DNA of 21,598 bases from Catonella sp963539695 (lineage in GTDB: Bacteria; Bacillota; Clostridia; Lachnospirales; Lachnospiraceae), in assembly GCA_963539695.1 (NCBI GenBank), contig CAUTOC010000042.1, positions 1-21,598 of the forward strand, read 5' to 3'. Shown piece after piece: positions 1 through 8,341 of the stretch. The translations under genes and the position numbers were made by a program. Under the pieces are notes generated by a model. That model worked only from the letters and a program-made list of their open reading frames with translations, ran no database searches and was not told the DNA's origin. Position 1 is the first letter of the stretch. Each line of letters begins with the position of its first letter.

Positions 1-354
1 ATGGTTGACGGCCTTGGAATAGGTGATGTGGGTAACTCGGTAATGCGTGACAGACAGAAACTTTCTGAGGACGGGCTTGTCATAGTTACATTTGCTATGG
101 AAAAAGGAAGTAATCTGATGGTATCGGATGCTGAAATTGTAACCAAAGGTTTCATTTATGTTAAAGAATCGGATATTATACTTAGAGAGGCTATGAATAC
201 TGTAAATGAAGCTTTGATAAGATGCCAAGATAAAGGTATAACTGAAAGAAACAAGATTAGAAATGAAATAAGAGATGCTTTAAGTGACTTTATATGGAAA
301 CAGACAAAGCGTTCTCCAATGATAATCACTATAATTACAGATGTTGAGTATTAG
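1..354 (+). CDS. rnj: Ribonuclease J, C-terminal part (gene cut by window edge)
   Basis: This is the last 117 residues of an RNase J, the metallo-beta-lactamase/beta-CASP endo- and 5'-exoribonuclease of Gram-positive mRNA decay and rRNA maturation, which acts in the cytoplasm. Visible family landmarks are VDGLGIGDVG with the following RDR, then LSEDGLVIV, the GFIYV segment and the closing KRSPMI stretch, all in the order expected from the end of the beta-CASP region through the small C-terminal domain. The full protein is usually about 550-600 residues, so roughly four fifths, including the zinc-binding HxHxDH motif, lies before position 1. The ATG at position 1 is an internal codon and has no ribosome binding site in view. 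The gene ends in TAG 17 bases before the next start, so it is probably cotranscribed with the genes that follow. Confidence 0.93.
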   Translation: MVDGLGIGDVGNSVMRDRQKLSEDGLVIVTFAMEKGSNLMVSDAEIVTKGFIYVKESDIILREAMNTVNEALIRCQDKGITERNKIRNEIRDALSDFIWKQTKRSPMIITIITDVEY

Positions 355-357
355 AAA

Positions 358-367
358 GAGGAGGTGA
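358..367 (+). promoter_or_regulatory. Ribosome binding site deciding a GTG start
   Basis: AGGAGGTGA-type Shine-Dalgarno sequence directly after the RNase J stop codon, 4-5 bases before the GTG at 372. It selects GTG as the start of the MltG-like gene, because no in-frame ATG lies nearby. Confidence 0.75.
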
Positions 368-371
368 CATA

Positions 372-788
372 GTGGCAGCCGGTAGAAGAACAGGAAGAAT
401 TGTGTTAAGTATATTTGGAGTAATTATACATATCTTTCTGAATATAATATTTTATATGGTAATAGTCTATGCTATAATGAAGGCAAGCCATTATGCCTAT
501 GATTTTGCTTATCAAGTATTTGGCTCGGTTTCAGTTACAAAGGATTCGGGACATACTGCTGAAGTGACTATAAATAAAGGTGAATCTACAATGGAAGTAG
601 CAAAGATACTGGATGCCAAGAAGATTATAGTTAATAAATATTCATTTTATCTGAGAGCTAAACTTACAAAACAGAATATTTTACCGGGTAAATATAAAGT
701 TAGCAGTGATATGGACTATGATAAGATTTTTAAGATTATAACTACGCCTAATAAAAGTACAGAAAAGAGTACGGAGAAGAAAAAATAA
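372..788 (+). CDS. Short MltG/YceG-like membrane protein without a catalytic domain
   Basis: A 138-residue protein starting at GTG. Residues about 10-38 form one long hydrophobic segment (IVLSIFGVIIHIFLNIIFYM and onward), preceded by a basic N-terminus, so it should sit in the membrane with its C-terminal part outside. After the membrane segment comes a LysM-like YceG subdomain: a beta-rich stretch with INKGESTMEVAKIL, then a Y-S-F-Y-L-R segment and PGKYKVSSDMDYDKIFKIIT. This matches the first half of endolytic transglycosylase MltG, which trims nascent peptidoglycan. The large catalytic domain with its glutamate is absent, because the gene stops after a Lys/Thr/Ser-rich tail. It sits where mltG (yrrL) lies in Bacillus, just before the trmR homologue, and overlaps that gene by one base (TAATG). 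It may modulate or bind peptidoglycan rather than cleave it; that is inference. Confidence 0.75.
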   Translation: MAAGRRTGRIVLSIFGVIIHIFLNIIFYMVIVYAIMKASHYAYDFAYQVFGSVSVTKDSGHTAEVTINKGESTMEVAKILDAKKIIVNKYSFYLRAKLTKQNILPGKYKVSSDMDYDKIFKIITTPNKSTEKSTEKKK

Positions 789-1438
789 TGGCTGATCATG
801 AAAGATTTGAAAGTTTTTTAGAAAGTATTTCTGATGACCTGCCTAAGTATCTTATAGACTTAGAAATTGAAAATATAAAAGAGAATATTCCTATAATAAG
901 AAAAGGAAGTCAGCATCTTATAAGATTTATGTTGGAATTAAAAAAACCTATAAATTTACTTGAGGTGGGTACCGCTGCCGGATTTTCAGCTATATTTATG
1001 CTGGAGTTTTTGGCTAAAAATGCTGAAATTACTACGATTGAAAAGTTGGAAGAAAGAGCAGCTAAGGCAGAGGAGAATTTTAAGAGATTTGATAAAAATA
1101 AGCGAATAACACTTATTAAAGGGGAGGCTACAGACATTTTAACTGAACTTGTAAATAAAGGCTGTACTTATGATTTTATATTTATGGATGCGGCAAAAGG
1201 TCAGTATATCAATTTTTTTGAAAATATTAAGAAACTTTTAGAACCCGGAGGAATGCTTATAACAGATAATATGCTTCAAGAAGGAAGGCTTCTTGACTCA
1301 AGATATACTGTAGTAAGAAGAAACAGGACTATCCATGCAAGAATGAGAGAGTATGTAAATGCCCTAATGACTGATAAAGATTTCAAAACAATACTTTTGG
1401 AATCAGGTGACGGCATAGCGATATCAATTAAAAAGTAA
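788..1438 (+). CDS. trmR: SAM-dependent O-methyltransferase, TrmR-like (tRNA 5-hydroxyuridine methyltransferase)
   Basis: A 216-residue class I methyltransferase of the COG4122/YrrM family. The SAM-binding motif I is LLEVGTAAGFS at residues 57-67. The acidic motif II (TTIEKLEE) follows, then the metal/substrate motif FIFMDAAKGQY, and LLEPGGMLITDN is motif IV. In Bacillus subtilis this family member, TrmR (formerly YrrM), methylates 5-hydroxyuridine at tRNA wobble position 34 to give 5-methoxyuridine. The adjacent U32 protein would make the hydroxyuridine substrate, which strongly favours this role over small-molecule catechol-type methylation. The start is the ATG of a TAATG overlap with the upstream gene, implying translational coupling. 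Length is normal for the family (about 210-220 residues). Confidence 0.85.
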   Translation: MADHERFESFLESISDDLPKYLIDLEIENIKENIPIIRKGSQHLIRFMLELKKPINLLEVGTAAGFSAIFMLEFLAKNAEITTIEKLEERAAKAEENFKRFDKNKRITLIKGEATDILTELVNKGCTYDFIFMDAAKGQYINFFENIKKLLEPGGMLITDNMLQEGRLLDSRYTVVRRNRTIHARMREYVNALMTDKDFKTILLESGDGIAISIKK

Positions 1439-1457
1439 AATTAGAATGGAAGATTAG

Positions 1458-2705
1458 ATGGAAGGAAATTTAGTTATAAAGAAACCGGAACTGTTAATTC
1501 CGGCGAGTTGTCTTGAGGTACTGAAACTTGCAATTAAATATGGTGCGGATGCTGTCTATATAGGCGGTGAAATGTATGGGCTTAGGGCAAAAGCTAAGAA
1601 TTTTTCTAAGGAAGATATGGCAGAGGGTATAAAATATGCCCATGAAAAAGGTAAAAAGGTTTTCGTTACAGCTAATATAACTGCACATGATAAGGATTTG
1701 AAGGGAGTTAGGGAATATTTTAAGGAGCTTAAAGAGATAAAACCTGATGCTATTATTATTTCAGATCCGGGTGTATTTATGTTAGCTAAAGAGATAACTC
1801 CCGAGATAGATATTCATATCAGTACACAGGCAAATAATGTAAATTATGCGGATTTTAACTTTTGGTATGGACTTGGTGCTACAAGAGTAGTATCAGCTAG
1901 AGAATTATCTTTAAATGAAATAGCAGAAATTAGAAATAATATACCGGCAGATAAAGAAATAGAGACTTTTGTACATGGTGCTATGTGTATGGCTTATTCC
2001 GGAAGATGTTTACTTTCAAATTATATGACAGGAAGAGATGCAAATCAGGGAGCCTGTACTCATCCTTGCCGCTGGAAGTACCATGTGGTTGAGGAAAACA
2101 GACCGGGTGAGTACATGCATATAGAAGAGAATGAGAGAGGAACTTATATATTTAACTCTAAAGACCTTTGCATGATAGACTATGTGCCTGAGCTTGTTAA
2201 GGCGGGAATAGATAGCTTTAAGATAGAAGGGCGAATGAAAACAGCTCTTTATGTAGCTACAGTCGCAAGAACCTATAGGAAGGCTATTGATGACTGGTTT
2301 GAGTCAGCCGTATTATTTGAGACAAATAAAGGCTGGTATGCGGAAGAAATAAAAAAGTGTACCTATCGTAATTTTACTACAGGTTTCTTCTTTGACAAGC
2401 CTGACAGTGATTCACAGATTTATGATAACAATACTTATGTAACCGGTTGTAAGTATTACGGTTATATTGATAAAGTAAATGAAGACGGAACTGCTATATT
2501 TGAACAGAAGAATAAGTTCAGTGTTGGTGATAAAATTCAAATAATGAAGGCAGACGGCAGAGATATAAATGCTACAGTTCTTAAAATGTGGGATGAGAGC
2601 GGGTTAGAAATAAAAGCCTGTCCACATCCTCAGGCTATAGTTAAGATAAAGTTTGATACAGATGTAGAAGTTATGGATATAATGCGTAGTGCAGAAGCAG
2701 AATAA
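1458..2705 (+). CDS. trhP: U32 family protein, TrhP-like (tRNA uridine 34 hydroxylation)
   Basis: A 415-residue U32-family protein. The N-terminal part has the family opening KPELLIPASCLEVLKLAI and GADAVYIGG, a TIM-barrel-like pattern. The U32 signature ETFVHGAMCMAYSGRCLLS lies at about 169-187, followed by GACTHPCRW. The four cysteines C177, C184, C200 and C204 are the expected Fe-S ligands. A small beta-rich C-terminal domain (about 335-412) is typical of the YegQ/YrrO subgroup. These proteins are annotated as peptidases, but in E. coli (TrhP/YegQ) and B. subtilis (TrhP1/TrhP2) they hydroxylate tRNA U34 using prephenate-dependent chemistry. Length fits YrrO/TrhP2. No second, shorter TrhP1-like gene lies beside it. 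The ATG at 1458 follows TrmR by 19 bases and has only a weak GGAAG ribosome binding site. An upstream ATG at 1447 meets a stop after a few codons. Confidence 0.85.
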   Translation: MEGNLVIKKPELLIPASCLEVLKLAIKYGADAVYIGGEMYGLRAKAKNFSKEDMAEGIKYAHEKGKKVFVTANITAHDKDLKGVREYFKELKEIKPDAIIISDPGVFMLAKEITPEIDIHISTQANNVNYADFNFWYGLGATRVVSARELSLNEIAEIRNNIPADKEIETFVHGAMCMAYSGRCLLSNYMTGRDANQGACTHPCRWKYHVVEENRPGEYMHIEENERGTYIFNSKDLCMIDYVPELVKAGIDSFKIEGRMKTALYVATVARTYRKAIDDWFESAVLFETNKGWYAEEIKKCTYRNFTTGFFFDKPDSDSQIYDNNTYVTGCKYYGYIDKVNEDGTAIFEQKNKFSVGDKIQIMKADGRDINATVLKMWDESGLEIKACPHPQAIVKIKFDTDVEVMDIMRSAEAE

Positions 2706-2713
2706 GGAGGAAG
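2703..2713 (+). promoter_or_regulatory. Ribosome binding site deciding the phosphohexomutase start
   Basis: AAGGAGGAAGG just after the U32 gene stop codon, immediately before the ATG at 2716. It shows that translation starts at 2716 (MDDKKLYEEW) and not at the in-frame ATG at 2689, which lies inside the preceding gene. Confidence 0.8.
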
Positions 2714-2715
2714 GT

Positions 2716-4436
2716 ATGGACGACAAGAAACTTTATGAAGAATGGCTTACAAGCCCTGTGTTTGACGAGGCAACAAAGGCTGAGCTTAAAGCTATAGCCG
2801 GTAATGATGCTGAAATAAGAGACAGATTTTACAAGGATCTTGAATTTGGTACAGGGGGGCTCAGAGGTGTAGTCGGAGCAGGTACCAACCGTATGAATCT
2901 TTATACAGTAAGAAGAGCTACTCAGGGACTTGCAAAATATATAATAAGCAGAGGAGCAGAGGCAAAGGGAGTAGCAATTTCTTTTGATTCCAGACATTTT
3001 TCACCTGAATTTGCAGAGGCGGCGGCTCTTACTCTTAATGCAAACGGGATTAAAGCTTATGTGTTTGATGCACTTCGTCCTACTCCTGAGCTTTCTTATG
3101 CAGTAAGAGAGCTTAAATGTACAGCAGGAATAATGGTTACAGCCAGTCATAATCCGCCGGAATATAATGGTTATAAGGTATATTGGGATGACGGCTGCCA
3201 GATAACAGCACCTGTGGACAAGGATATAATTGACCTTGTGAAGTCAACAGCATATTCAGACATAAAGACTATGGATAAGAAAGAGGCTGTTAAGGCTGGG
3301 CTTTTCAATGTAATCGGTGCTGAAATGGATGATAAGTATATAGCTGAACTTAAAAAGCTGATACTTAGTCCTGATGCTATAAAGAGACAGGCAGAGAACT
3401 TAAAAATAGTTTATACTCCTTTTCACGGTACAGGAAATGTGCCTGTTCAGAGAATGCTTAAAGAGTTAGGATTTAAGGAAGTCTATATAGTTAAAGAGCA
3501 GGAAGAGCCTGACGGTGATTTTACCACTCTTGATTACCCTAATCCTGAGGATGAAAAGGCATTTGCACTTGCACTTAAATTAGCGGAAGAAAAGATGCGG
3601 ACATAGTGCTTGCAAATGATCCTGATGCTGACCGTCTTGGCGTATATGCAAAAGATAAAAAGACGGGAAAATATATACAGTTTACAGGAAATATGTCAGG
3701 TATGCTTCTTGCAGAGTATGAACTTTCCTTAAAAAAGGAAAAAGGCTTACTTAAAGATGACAGTACACTGATTACAACTATAGTTTCAACCAATCTTGCA
3801 TTTAAGATAGCTGAGTATTATAACCTTGATTTGATTGAAGTGCTTACAGGATTTAAGTTTATAGGTGAGAAGATTAAGGGGTTTGAAGAAAAGGGCAAGG
3901 GAACTTATGAATTTGGTTTTGAAGAGAGTTATGGTTGTCTGATTGGAACCCATGCAAGGGATAAAGACGGTATTATGGCTGTAGTAGGTCTTTGTGAGGC
4001 TGCTGCTTACTATATGGATAAGGGACTTACTCTTTGGGATCAAATGATAAATATGTATGAGAAGTACGGATATTTCAAAGAGGGTATCTATACAATGACT
4101 CTTGCAGGAGAGGACGGTGCTAAGCGTATTAATGAAATCCTTGACAATCTCCGTAAAAATCCTCCTACAGAACTTGCAGGATATAAGGTAGTTAAGACAA
4201 GGGATTATGCAAATGATGCGGTTAAGGATTTAGCTACAGGTGAGATAGGAACTACAGGACTTCCTAAGTCAAATGTACTTTATTTTGATATGATAAGCGA
4301 TGCGTGGTTTTGTGTAAGACCTTCCGGTACTGAGCCTAAGATTAAATTTTATGCAGGAATTAAAGGAGAGAGTTTGGAAGATGCTGACGAGAAATTAAAT
4401 AAGGTACTTACAGAACTTAAAAAACTTGGAGATTAA
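2716..4436 (+). pseudogene. pgcA: Alpha-phosphohexomutase (phosphoglucomutase/phosphomannomutase), interrupted by a -1 frameshift
   Basis: The gene encodes an alpha-D-phosphohexomutase that interconverts glucose-1-phosphate and glucose-6-phosphate and feeds UDP-glucose and cell envelope synthesis. All four active-site loops are present across two frames. The phosphoserine loop TASHNPPEYNG has S144. The metal loop DPDADR is near residues 302-307 of the corrected protein. The sugar loop is GFEESYG and the phosphate loop is RPSGTEPK. The reading frame of 2716 runs into TAG at 3604-3606. Adding one A to the A-run at 3590-3593 restores EEKDADIVLANDPDADR and one continuous protein of about 573 residues, the normal family length. 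The break therefore lies between loops 1 and 2, and neither half alone would be active. I see no canonical X XXY YYZ slippery site, so a recent mutation or a homopolymer sequencing error is likelier than programmed frameshifting. Codon use is the same on both sides. Confidence 0.88.
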
Positions 4437-4476
4437 TAAACCGGATTTGAGATGACAAATATGAAGGAGAAAGCCA

Positions 4477-6276
4477 ATGGAAAATAAATTGCCAAAGAGA
4501 AGTGAGGTTGAGACTTCACTTACTTGGAAAATAGAAGATATTTTTGTTTCTGAAGCTGAATGGGAAAAAGCCTTAAACGAAGCTATATCTTTAGCTGATG
4601 AAATTGTAAAATTTACAAATAAGGTAATGGAGAGTGCCGGAAATCTGTATCAGGTACTTGAAACTTATGAAAAATGCAGGTTAAAGCTTCACCTTGTAAA
4701 TGGTTACGCATTTAAAATGAGAGATGTAGATACAACCTCTACTTCCGCTCAGACACTTTATGCAAAGGCTATGTCTACAGAGGTATCAATATCGGAGAAA
4801 CTGGCTTTTTTGAAACCGGAAATTATAGCGGCAAGTGATGAAACTGTAGAAAAATTTTATAATGAAAAACCTGAACTTACTAAATATAAGATATTTATTA
4901 CAGAAAAAAGAAGAGGCAAGGAGCACTCACTCAGTCCTGAACTTGAAAAGTTACTTGCAGGTACTAATGAACTTACAGAACTTCCTTATGAGGGATTTGC
5001 AACTCTTTCAAATGCAGATATCAAATTCCCTGAGATAACTAATGAAAAAGGTGAAAAAATACAGATTACCAATGGCAGATTTGTTCCTCTTGAGGAAAAT
5101 AAGGACAGGTCGGTACGTAAGGAAACTTTTGAGAAGTTTTACGAGACTTATGCAAGTTTTAAGAATACCTGGGCAGTTCTTTATGCCGGTCAGGTTAAAC
5201 AGCTTATGTTTAGAGCAAAGGCAAGGAAGTATTCTACAACATTAGAAGCAGCCCTTGACAGCACCAATGTATCTACCGAAGTTTATAAAAATCTTGTGGA
5301 AACTATAAATGGTAATCTTGATAAGATGCACAGATATGTAAGACTCAGAAAGAAACTCTTAGAAGTAGATGAACTTCATATGTATGATGTGTATGTACCT
5401 ATAGTTAAAGATTATGATGTAAAATATACTATAGAAGAGGCGAAGGAACTTGTACTTAAAGCAGTATAGCCTCTTGGAACTAATTATGTAAATTTGTTAA
5501 AAAAAGCTTTTGCAGAGCGTTGGATAGATGTAGTTGAAAATGAAGGTAAGCGTGGAGGAGCTTATTCATCAGGAATGTATGGAGTACATCCTTTTGTACT
5601 TCTTAACTTCAACGGCACTCTTGACAATGTATTTACTTTGGCACATGAAATGGGACATGCTATGCACTCTTATTTTTCAAATGAGGAACAGCATTTCCTT
5701 GATTCAAATTATAAGATATTTGTTGCAGAAGTTGCCTCTACTACAAATGAAGTCCTGCTTATGGAATATATGCTTAAAAATGCGAAGGATAATAAAGAGA
5801 GAGCATATCTTTTAAATCACTATATGGACAGTTTTAAGGGTACTGTTTACAGACAGACCATGTTTGCTGAGTTTGAAAAGACTTCAAATGAGATGGCTGA
5901 AAGCGGAGAGCCGCTTACCCATGAAAATCTTACTAAATTATATTTAGAATTAAATAAAAAGTATTATGGCGAAACTATGGTAAGTGATGAGTTAATAGGT
6001 TATGAATGGATGAGAATTCCTCATTTTTATTATAATTTCTATGTTTATCAGTATGCAACAGGATACTCAGCTGCTGTTGCAATAGCACATCGTATCCTCA
6101 AAGAGGGAGAGAGTGCTGTTAAGGATTATATGAAATTCTTACATAGCGGTTGTACCGATGACCCTGTAAGTTTGCTGAAAATAGCGGGAGTAGATATGAC
6201 TACCAAAGAACCTATAAACTCTGCACTTAAAGTATTTGAGAGAGTTATAGAGGAAATGGAAGAACTTGCAAAGTAA
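4477..6276 (+). pseudogene. pepF: Oligoendopeptidase F (M3B), interrupted by one in-frame TAG
   Basis: A thimet-type zinc metallopeptidase of the PepF family, which degrades short oligopeptides in the cytoplasm. The single open frame from ATG 4477 (after AAGGAG) to TAA 6276 gives 600 codons, the usual PepF length. It is broken only by TAG at 5467-5469 (codon 331). The N-terminal helical domain covers about 1-200. The catalytic core has HEMGH at residues 390-394 with the third zinc ligand E418 in EVASTTNE, and the later YQYATGYSAA segment is typical of the substrate-binding region. The stop falls in the conserved stretch before P-L-G, where most relatives have one ordinary residue, so a single substitution explains it. 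The zinc site lies after the stop, so the truncated product would be inactive. The downstream part begins only at a TTG (5494) with no convincing ribosome binding site. A nonsense mutation, read error or readthrough are all possible. Confidence 0.88.
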
Positions 6277-6304
6277 AAATTAAAAATATATTTAATTAAA
6301 ATAT

Positions 6305-6369
6305 AAGAGTATTTTGCTGACATGTTACATAAGAAAGTGACTGGCAAGATACTCTTTTATATTTTTTTT
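6305..6369 (+). terminator. Rho-independent terminator closing the rnj-pepF run
   Basis: The stem pairs AAGAGTAT (6305-6312) with ATACTCTT (6349-6356) and continues through TTGC/GCAA (6314-6317 with 6344-6347) and a T-G pair. It is followed by TTAT and a run of eight T at 6362-6369. It is placed 29 bases after the pepF stop codon and closes the forward transcript of the first 6.3 kb. Confidence 0.85.
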
Positions 6370-6383
6370 AGATATGTTAAAAT
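6355..6383 (+). promoter_or_regulatory. Possible promoter of the double-HTH regulator
   Basis: Extended -10 element TGtTAAAAT at 6375-6383 with only a weak, T-rich -35 (6355-6360), which overlaps the preceding terminator. It would give a 5' leader of about 100 bases before the regulator start at 6494. Similar extended -10 sites precede other genes in this window. No clear operator was recognised in the leader. Confidence 0.35.
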
Positions 6384-6493
6384 ACATGAAAGGAATTTTG
6401 AGTAAATGTTATGCAGCTAGATGTATAGGTGATATTTTCATAATGCAGGCTTACCTTTGATAGATAAGCTATGATATAAAGATTGGAGGAATA

Positions 6494-8272
6494 ATGAAGA
6501 AATATCTGACTGACAATTTCGGATATACACTTAGAAATATAAGAGAAAATTTAAAACTTACCCAAACAGAGGTTTTTCAGGGAATTTTAACAAGAAGTAC
6601 ATGGTGTAATTATGAGTCGGAAATGATAATTCCGGATATGATAACTTTTATTACATTACTTGAAAGAATGGGAGTATCATCTGATAGATTTGAGTTTATA
6701 GTTCCTGAAGAAGTACATAAATTTTATACTTGGTATGAAGAATGTCTGTTTTATATAGAAAAGGAAGACTGGAACGGACTAATAGATAAAAGAAATGATT
6801 TTAAAGTACTCAAACAAATAAATGTAAAGATTCAATATCAATATAGGGATTTTATAGATTATGTGATTGAAAGATTTGCACACAAAAATTTGGATAAAGC
6901 TTTACACTATATAAATCAGGCTCTATTATACACAATAACCGATATTGATAATATTGTGGATAATAGAGCATTGTTGTCTATATTTGAAGGTCATCTTTTA
7001 GCTAATTATTATGATTTGCTTTATACTATGCGGGCAAATGACAGTATAACTAAAAAGCTGTATTCTTTTTATGAATATTATAGTCATAGATTAAAGGATG
7101 ATTTGATAAAAGGAAAAATCATTCCAAGAATTGCACTTATACTACTAATTCATGATAAAAATACATTAAGCAGAGAAAAACGGCTAAAAATAGAAAATGA
7201 ATCCATAGAAATATTGATTAAAAATTATATAATAAGAGAAGTACCTGAGATTTTAAAACATTTGATAAAAGATGAAATGTCTTATGGTTTATCTAAAATC
7301 CGTACTTTTCAAAGAAACGCTTTAGTGGAGGTATTTGGTAAGTACGGAGTTTGTCCTGATTTTAGAGTAGAGGTACAAAGATTTGCAAGAAAAAAGTATT
7401 TGTTGCTAAGTGATGTACTCAGACTTCGTAGACTTGAACTGGGGCTAACTATAGAGGAAGTAGCAGATAATATATGTGCAGTAAGCACTTATGCAAGAGC
7501 AGAGACAGGTAAAACCACACCGAATAAAACAACCTTGAGCCGTTTACAAGAAAGATTAAAACTTAGAGCAATACATTATAGTAGTGAGATAGAAACTGAA
7601 GATTATAGTATACTTATGTTTAATTCAGAATGCAGAAGGCTTGTAGCAACGGGGAGATATGATGAGGCTGAATTAAAGTATAATGAACTTTGTAAAAAGC
7701 TTGATACAACTATTCCTGTGAATATGCAGATAATAGAGTTTTCAAAAGTATATAAGCCTTCAATAAAAGGTAATAATTTAAAAAACTTGTGGAAATTAAT
7801 GTCATATAATGATGTGAAATTTGAACAAAGAATTCTTTTTAGTAGAGAAGAGCTGGAAATATTGAGTTTAATAGTTTTGGAAGAGGCAAAAGCAGATAAA
7901 AAAAAGGGATTGAAATTATTAGAATTTGTACTTGAAAAAGAAGGTAAACAAAGAGGTACATATTATTCGAGAACTGCAATTTTAAAAAGAAATATGGTTA
8001 GGATGTTAAGAGATAATAAACAATATGAAAGAAGTTATAAACTTGCAAGAGAAAATATTAATAATATGTTCATAGAAAATGAATCAGGGCTTTTGATAAA
8101 TGTGTTGGATTATATTTCTGTTATAGAAGAGGAGGCAGGAAGCATAAGTAAAACAATGAAAATTTGTAAAATTATGTTTTATATTTCAGAGTTATATGGA
8201 AGATATGACGCTGCGAACGGAATAAAGAAATACTTTGAAGAAAATTTTAATAAAGATGAAGTTTGGTATTAG
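6494..8272 (+). CDS. Large double-HTH (XRE-like) helical-repeat transcriptional regulator, RRNPP-like candidate
   Basis: A 592-residue cytoplasmic protein with ATG preceded by GGAGG. Residues about 12-64 form an XRE-type helix-turn-helix (LRNIRENLKLTQTEVFQGIL then STWCNYESEMIIPDMITF). A second HTH lies at about 304-357 (LRLRRLELGLTIEEVADNIC, then TYARAETGKTTPNKTTLSRL). Each HTH is followed by about 230 residues of alpha-helical, TPR-like sequence rich in Y, L, E and K. Both helical parts carry a matching E-C ... N/Y ... D/E pattern shortly after the HTH (FYTWYEECLFYIEKEDWNGL and ILMFNSECRRLVATGRYDEA). The protein therefore looks like two modules of about 296 residues in tandem. HTH plus TPR-like repeats is the plan of peptide-sensing RRNPP regulators (Rgg, PlcR, PrgX, ComR), which are usually half this length. 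A small secreted-peptide gene lies convergently 69 bases downstream. I do not recognise a named family; the ligand and targets are unknown. Confidence 0.75.
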   Translation: MKKYLTDNFGYTLRNIRENLKLTQTEVFQGILTRSTWCNYESEMIIPDMITFITLLERMGVSSDRFEFIVPEEVHKFYTWYEECLFYIEKEDWNGLIDKRNDFKVLKQINVKIQYQYRDFIDYVIERFAHKNLDKALHYINQALLYTITDIDNIVDNRALLSIFEGHLLANYYDLLYTMRANDSITKKLYSFYEYYSHRLKDDLIKGKIIPRIALILLIHDKNTLSREKRLKIENESIEILIKNYIIREVPEILKHLIKDEMSYGLSKIRTFQRNALVEVFGKYGVCPDFRVEVQRFARKKYLLLSDVLRLRRLELGLTIEEVADNICAVSTYARAETGKTTPNKTTLSRLQERLKLRAIHYSSEIETEDYSILMFNSECRRLVATGRYDEAELKYNELCKKLDTTIPVNMQIIEFSKVYKPSIKGNNLKNLWKLMSYNDVKFEQRILFSREELEILSLIVLEEAKADKKKGLKLLEFVLEKEGKQRGTYYSRTAILKRNMVRMLRDNKQYERSYKLARENINNMFIENESGLLINVLDYISVIEEEAGSISKTMKICKIMFYISELYGRYDAANGIKKYFEENFNKDEVWY

Positions 8273-8274
8273 AA

Positions 8275-8324
8275 TACAGGTATCTGATTTTTGATATATA
8301 AATATCATTATCAAGATACCTGTA
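8275..8324. terminator. Hairpin between convergent regulator and peptide genes
   Basis: Perfect 11-bp arms TACAGGTATCT (8275-8285) and AGATACCTGTA (8314-8324) enclose a loop that contains its own smaller inverted repeat TGATAT/ATATCA (8292-8297 and 8302-8307). It starts 2 bases after the regulator stop codon and ends 17 bases before the stop codon of the convergent peptide gene, so it probably terminates both transcripts. A T-run is weak on either strand, so termination strength is uncertain. Confidence 0.6.
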
Positions 8325-8341
8325 ATTATATTAAGATAATA

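Noticed and set aside
1458..2705. Collagenase/protease function for the U32 protein
   Set aside because: The four-cysteine iron-sulfur pattern and the TrmR neighbour match the tRNA-hydroxylating branch of the family.
2671..2997. 108-codon reverse-strand open frame over the U32/phosphohexomutase junction
   Set aside because: It is cysteine- and serine-rich antisense sequence with no ribosome binding site, and it covers two real genes.
3587..3606. Programmed ribosomal frameshifting in the phosphohexomutase gene
   Set aside because: The site reads GAAGAAAAGATG. It is not an X XXY YYZ heptamer, and I see no strong stem-loop or Shine-Dalgarno stimulator placed for -1 shifting. A missing A is the simpler explanation.
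5467..5469. TAG read as an amino acid (pyrrolysine or a reassigned code)
   Set aside because: TAG ends several intact genes in the window at their proper family length, and PepF does not use a special residue at this place. No pyl gene is present here.
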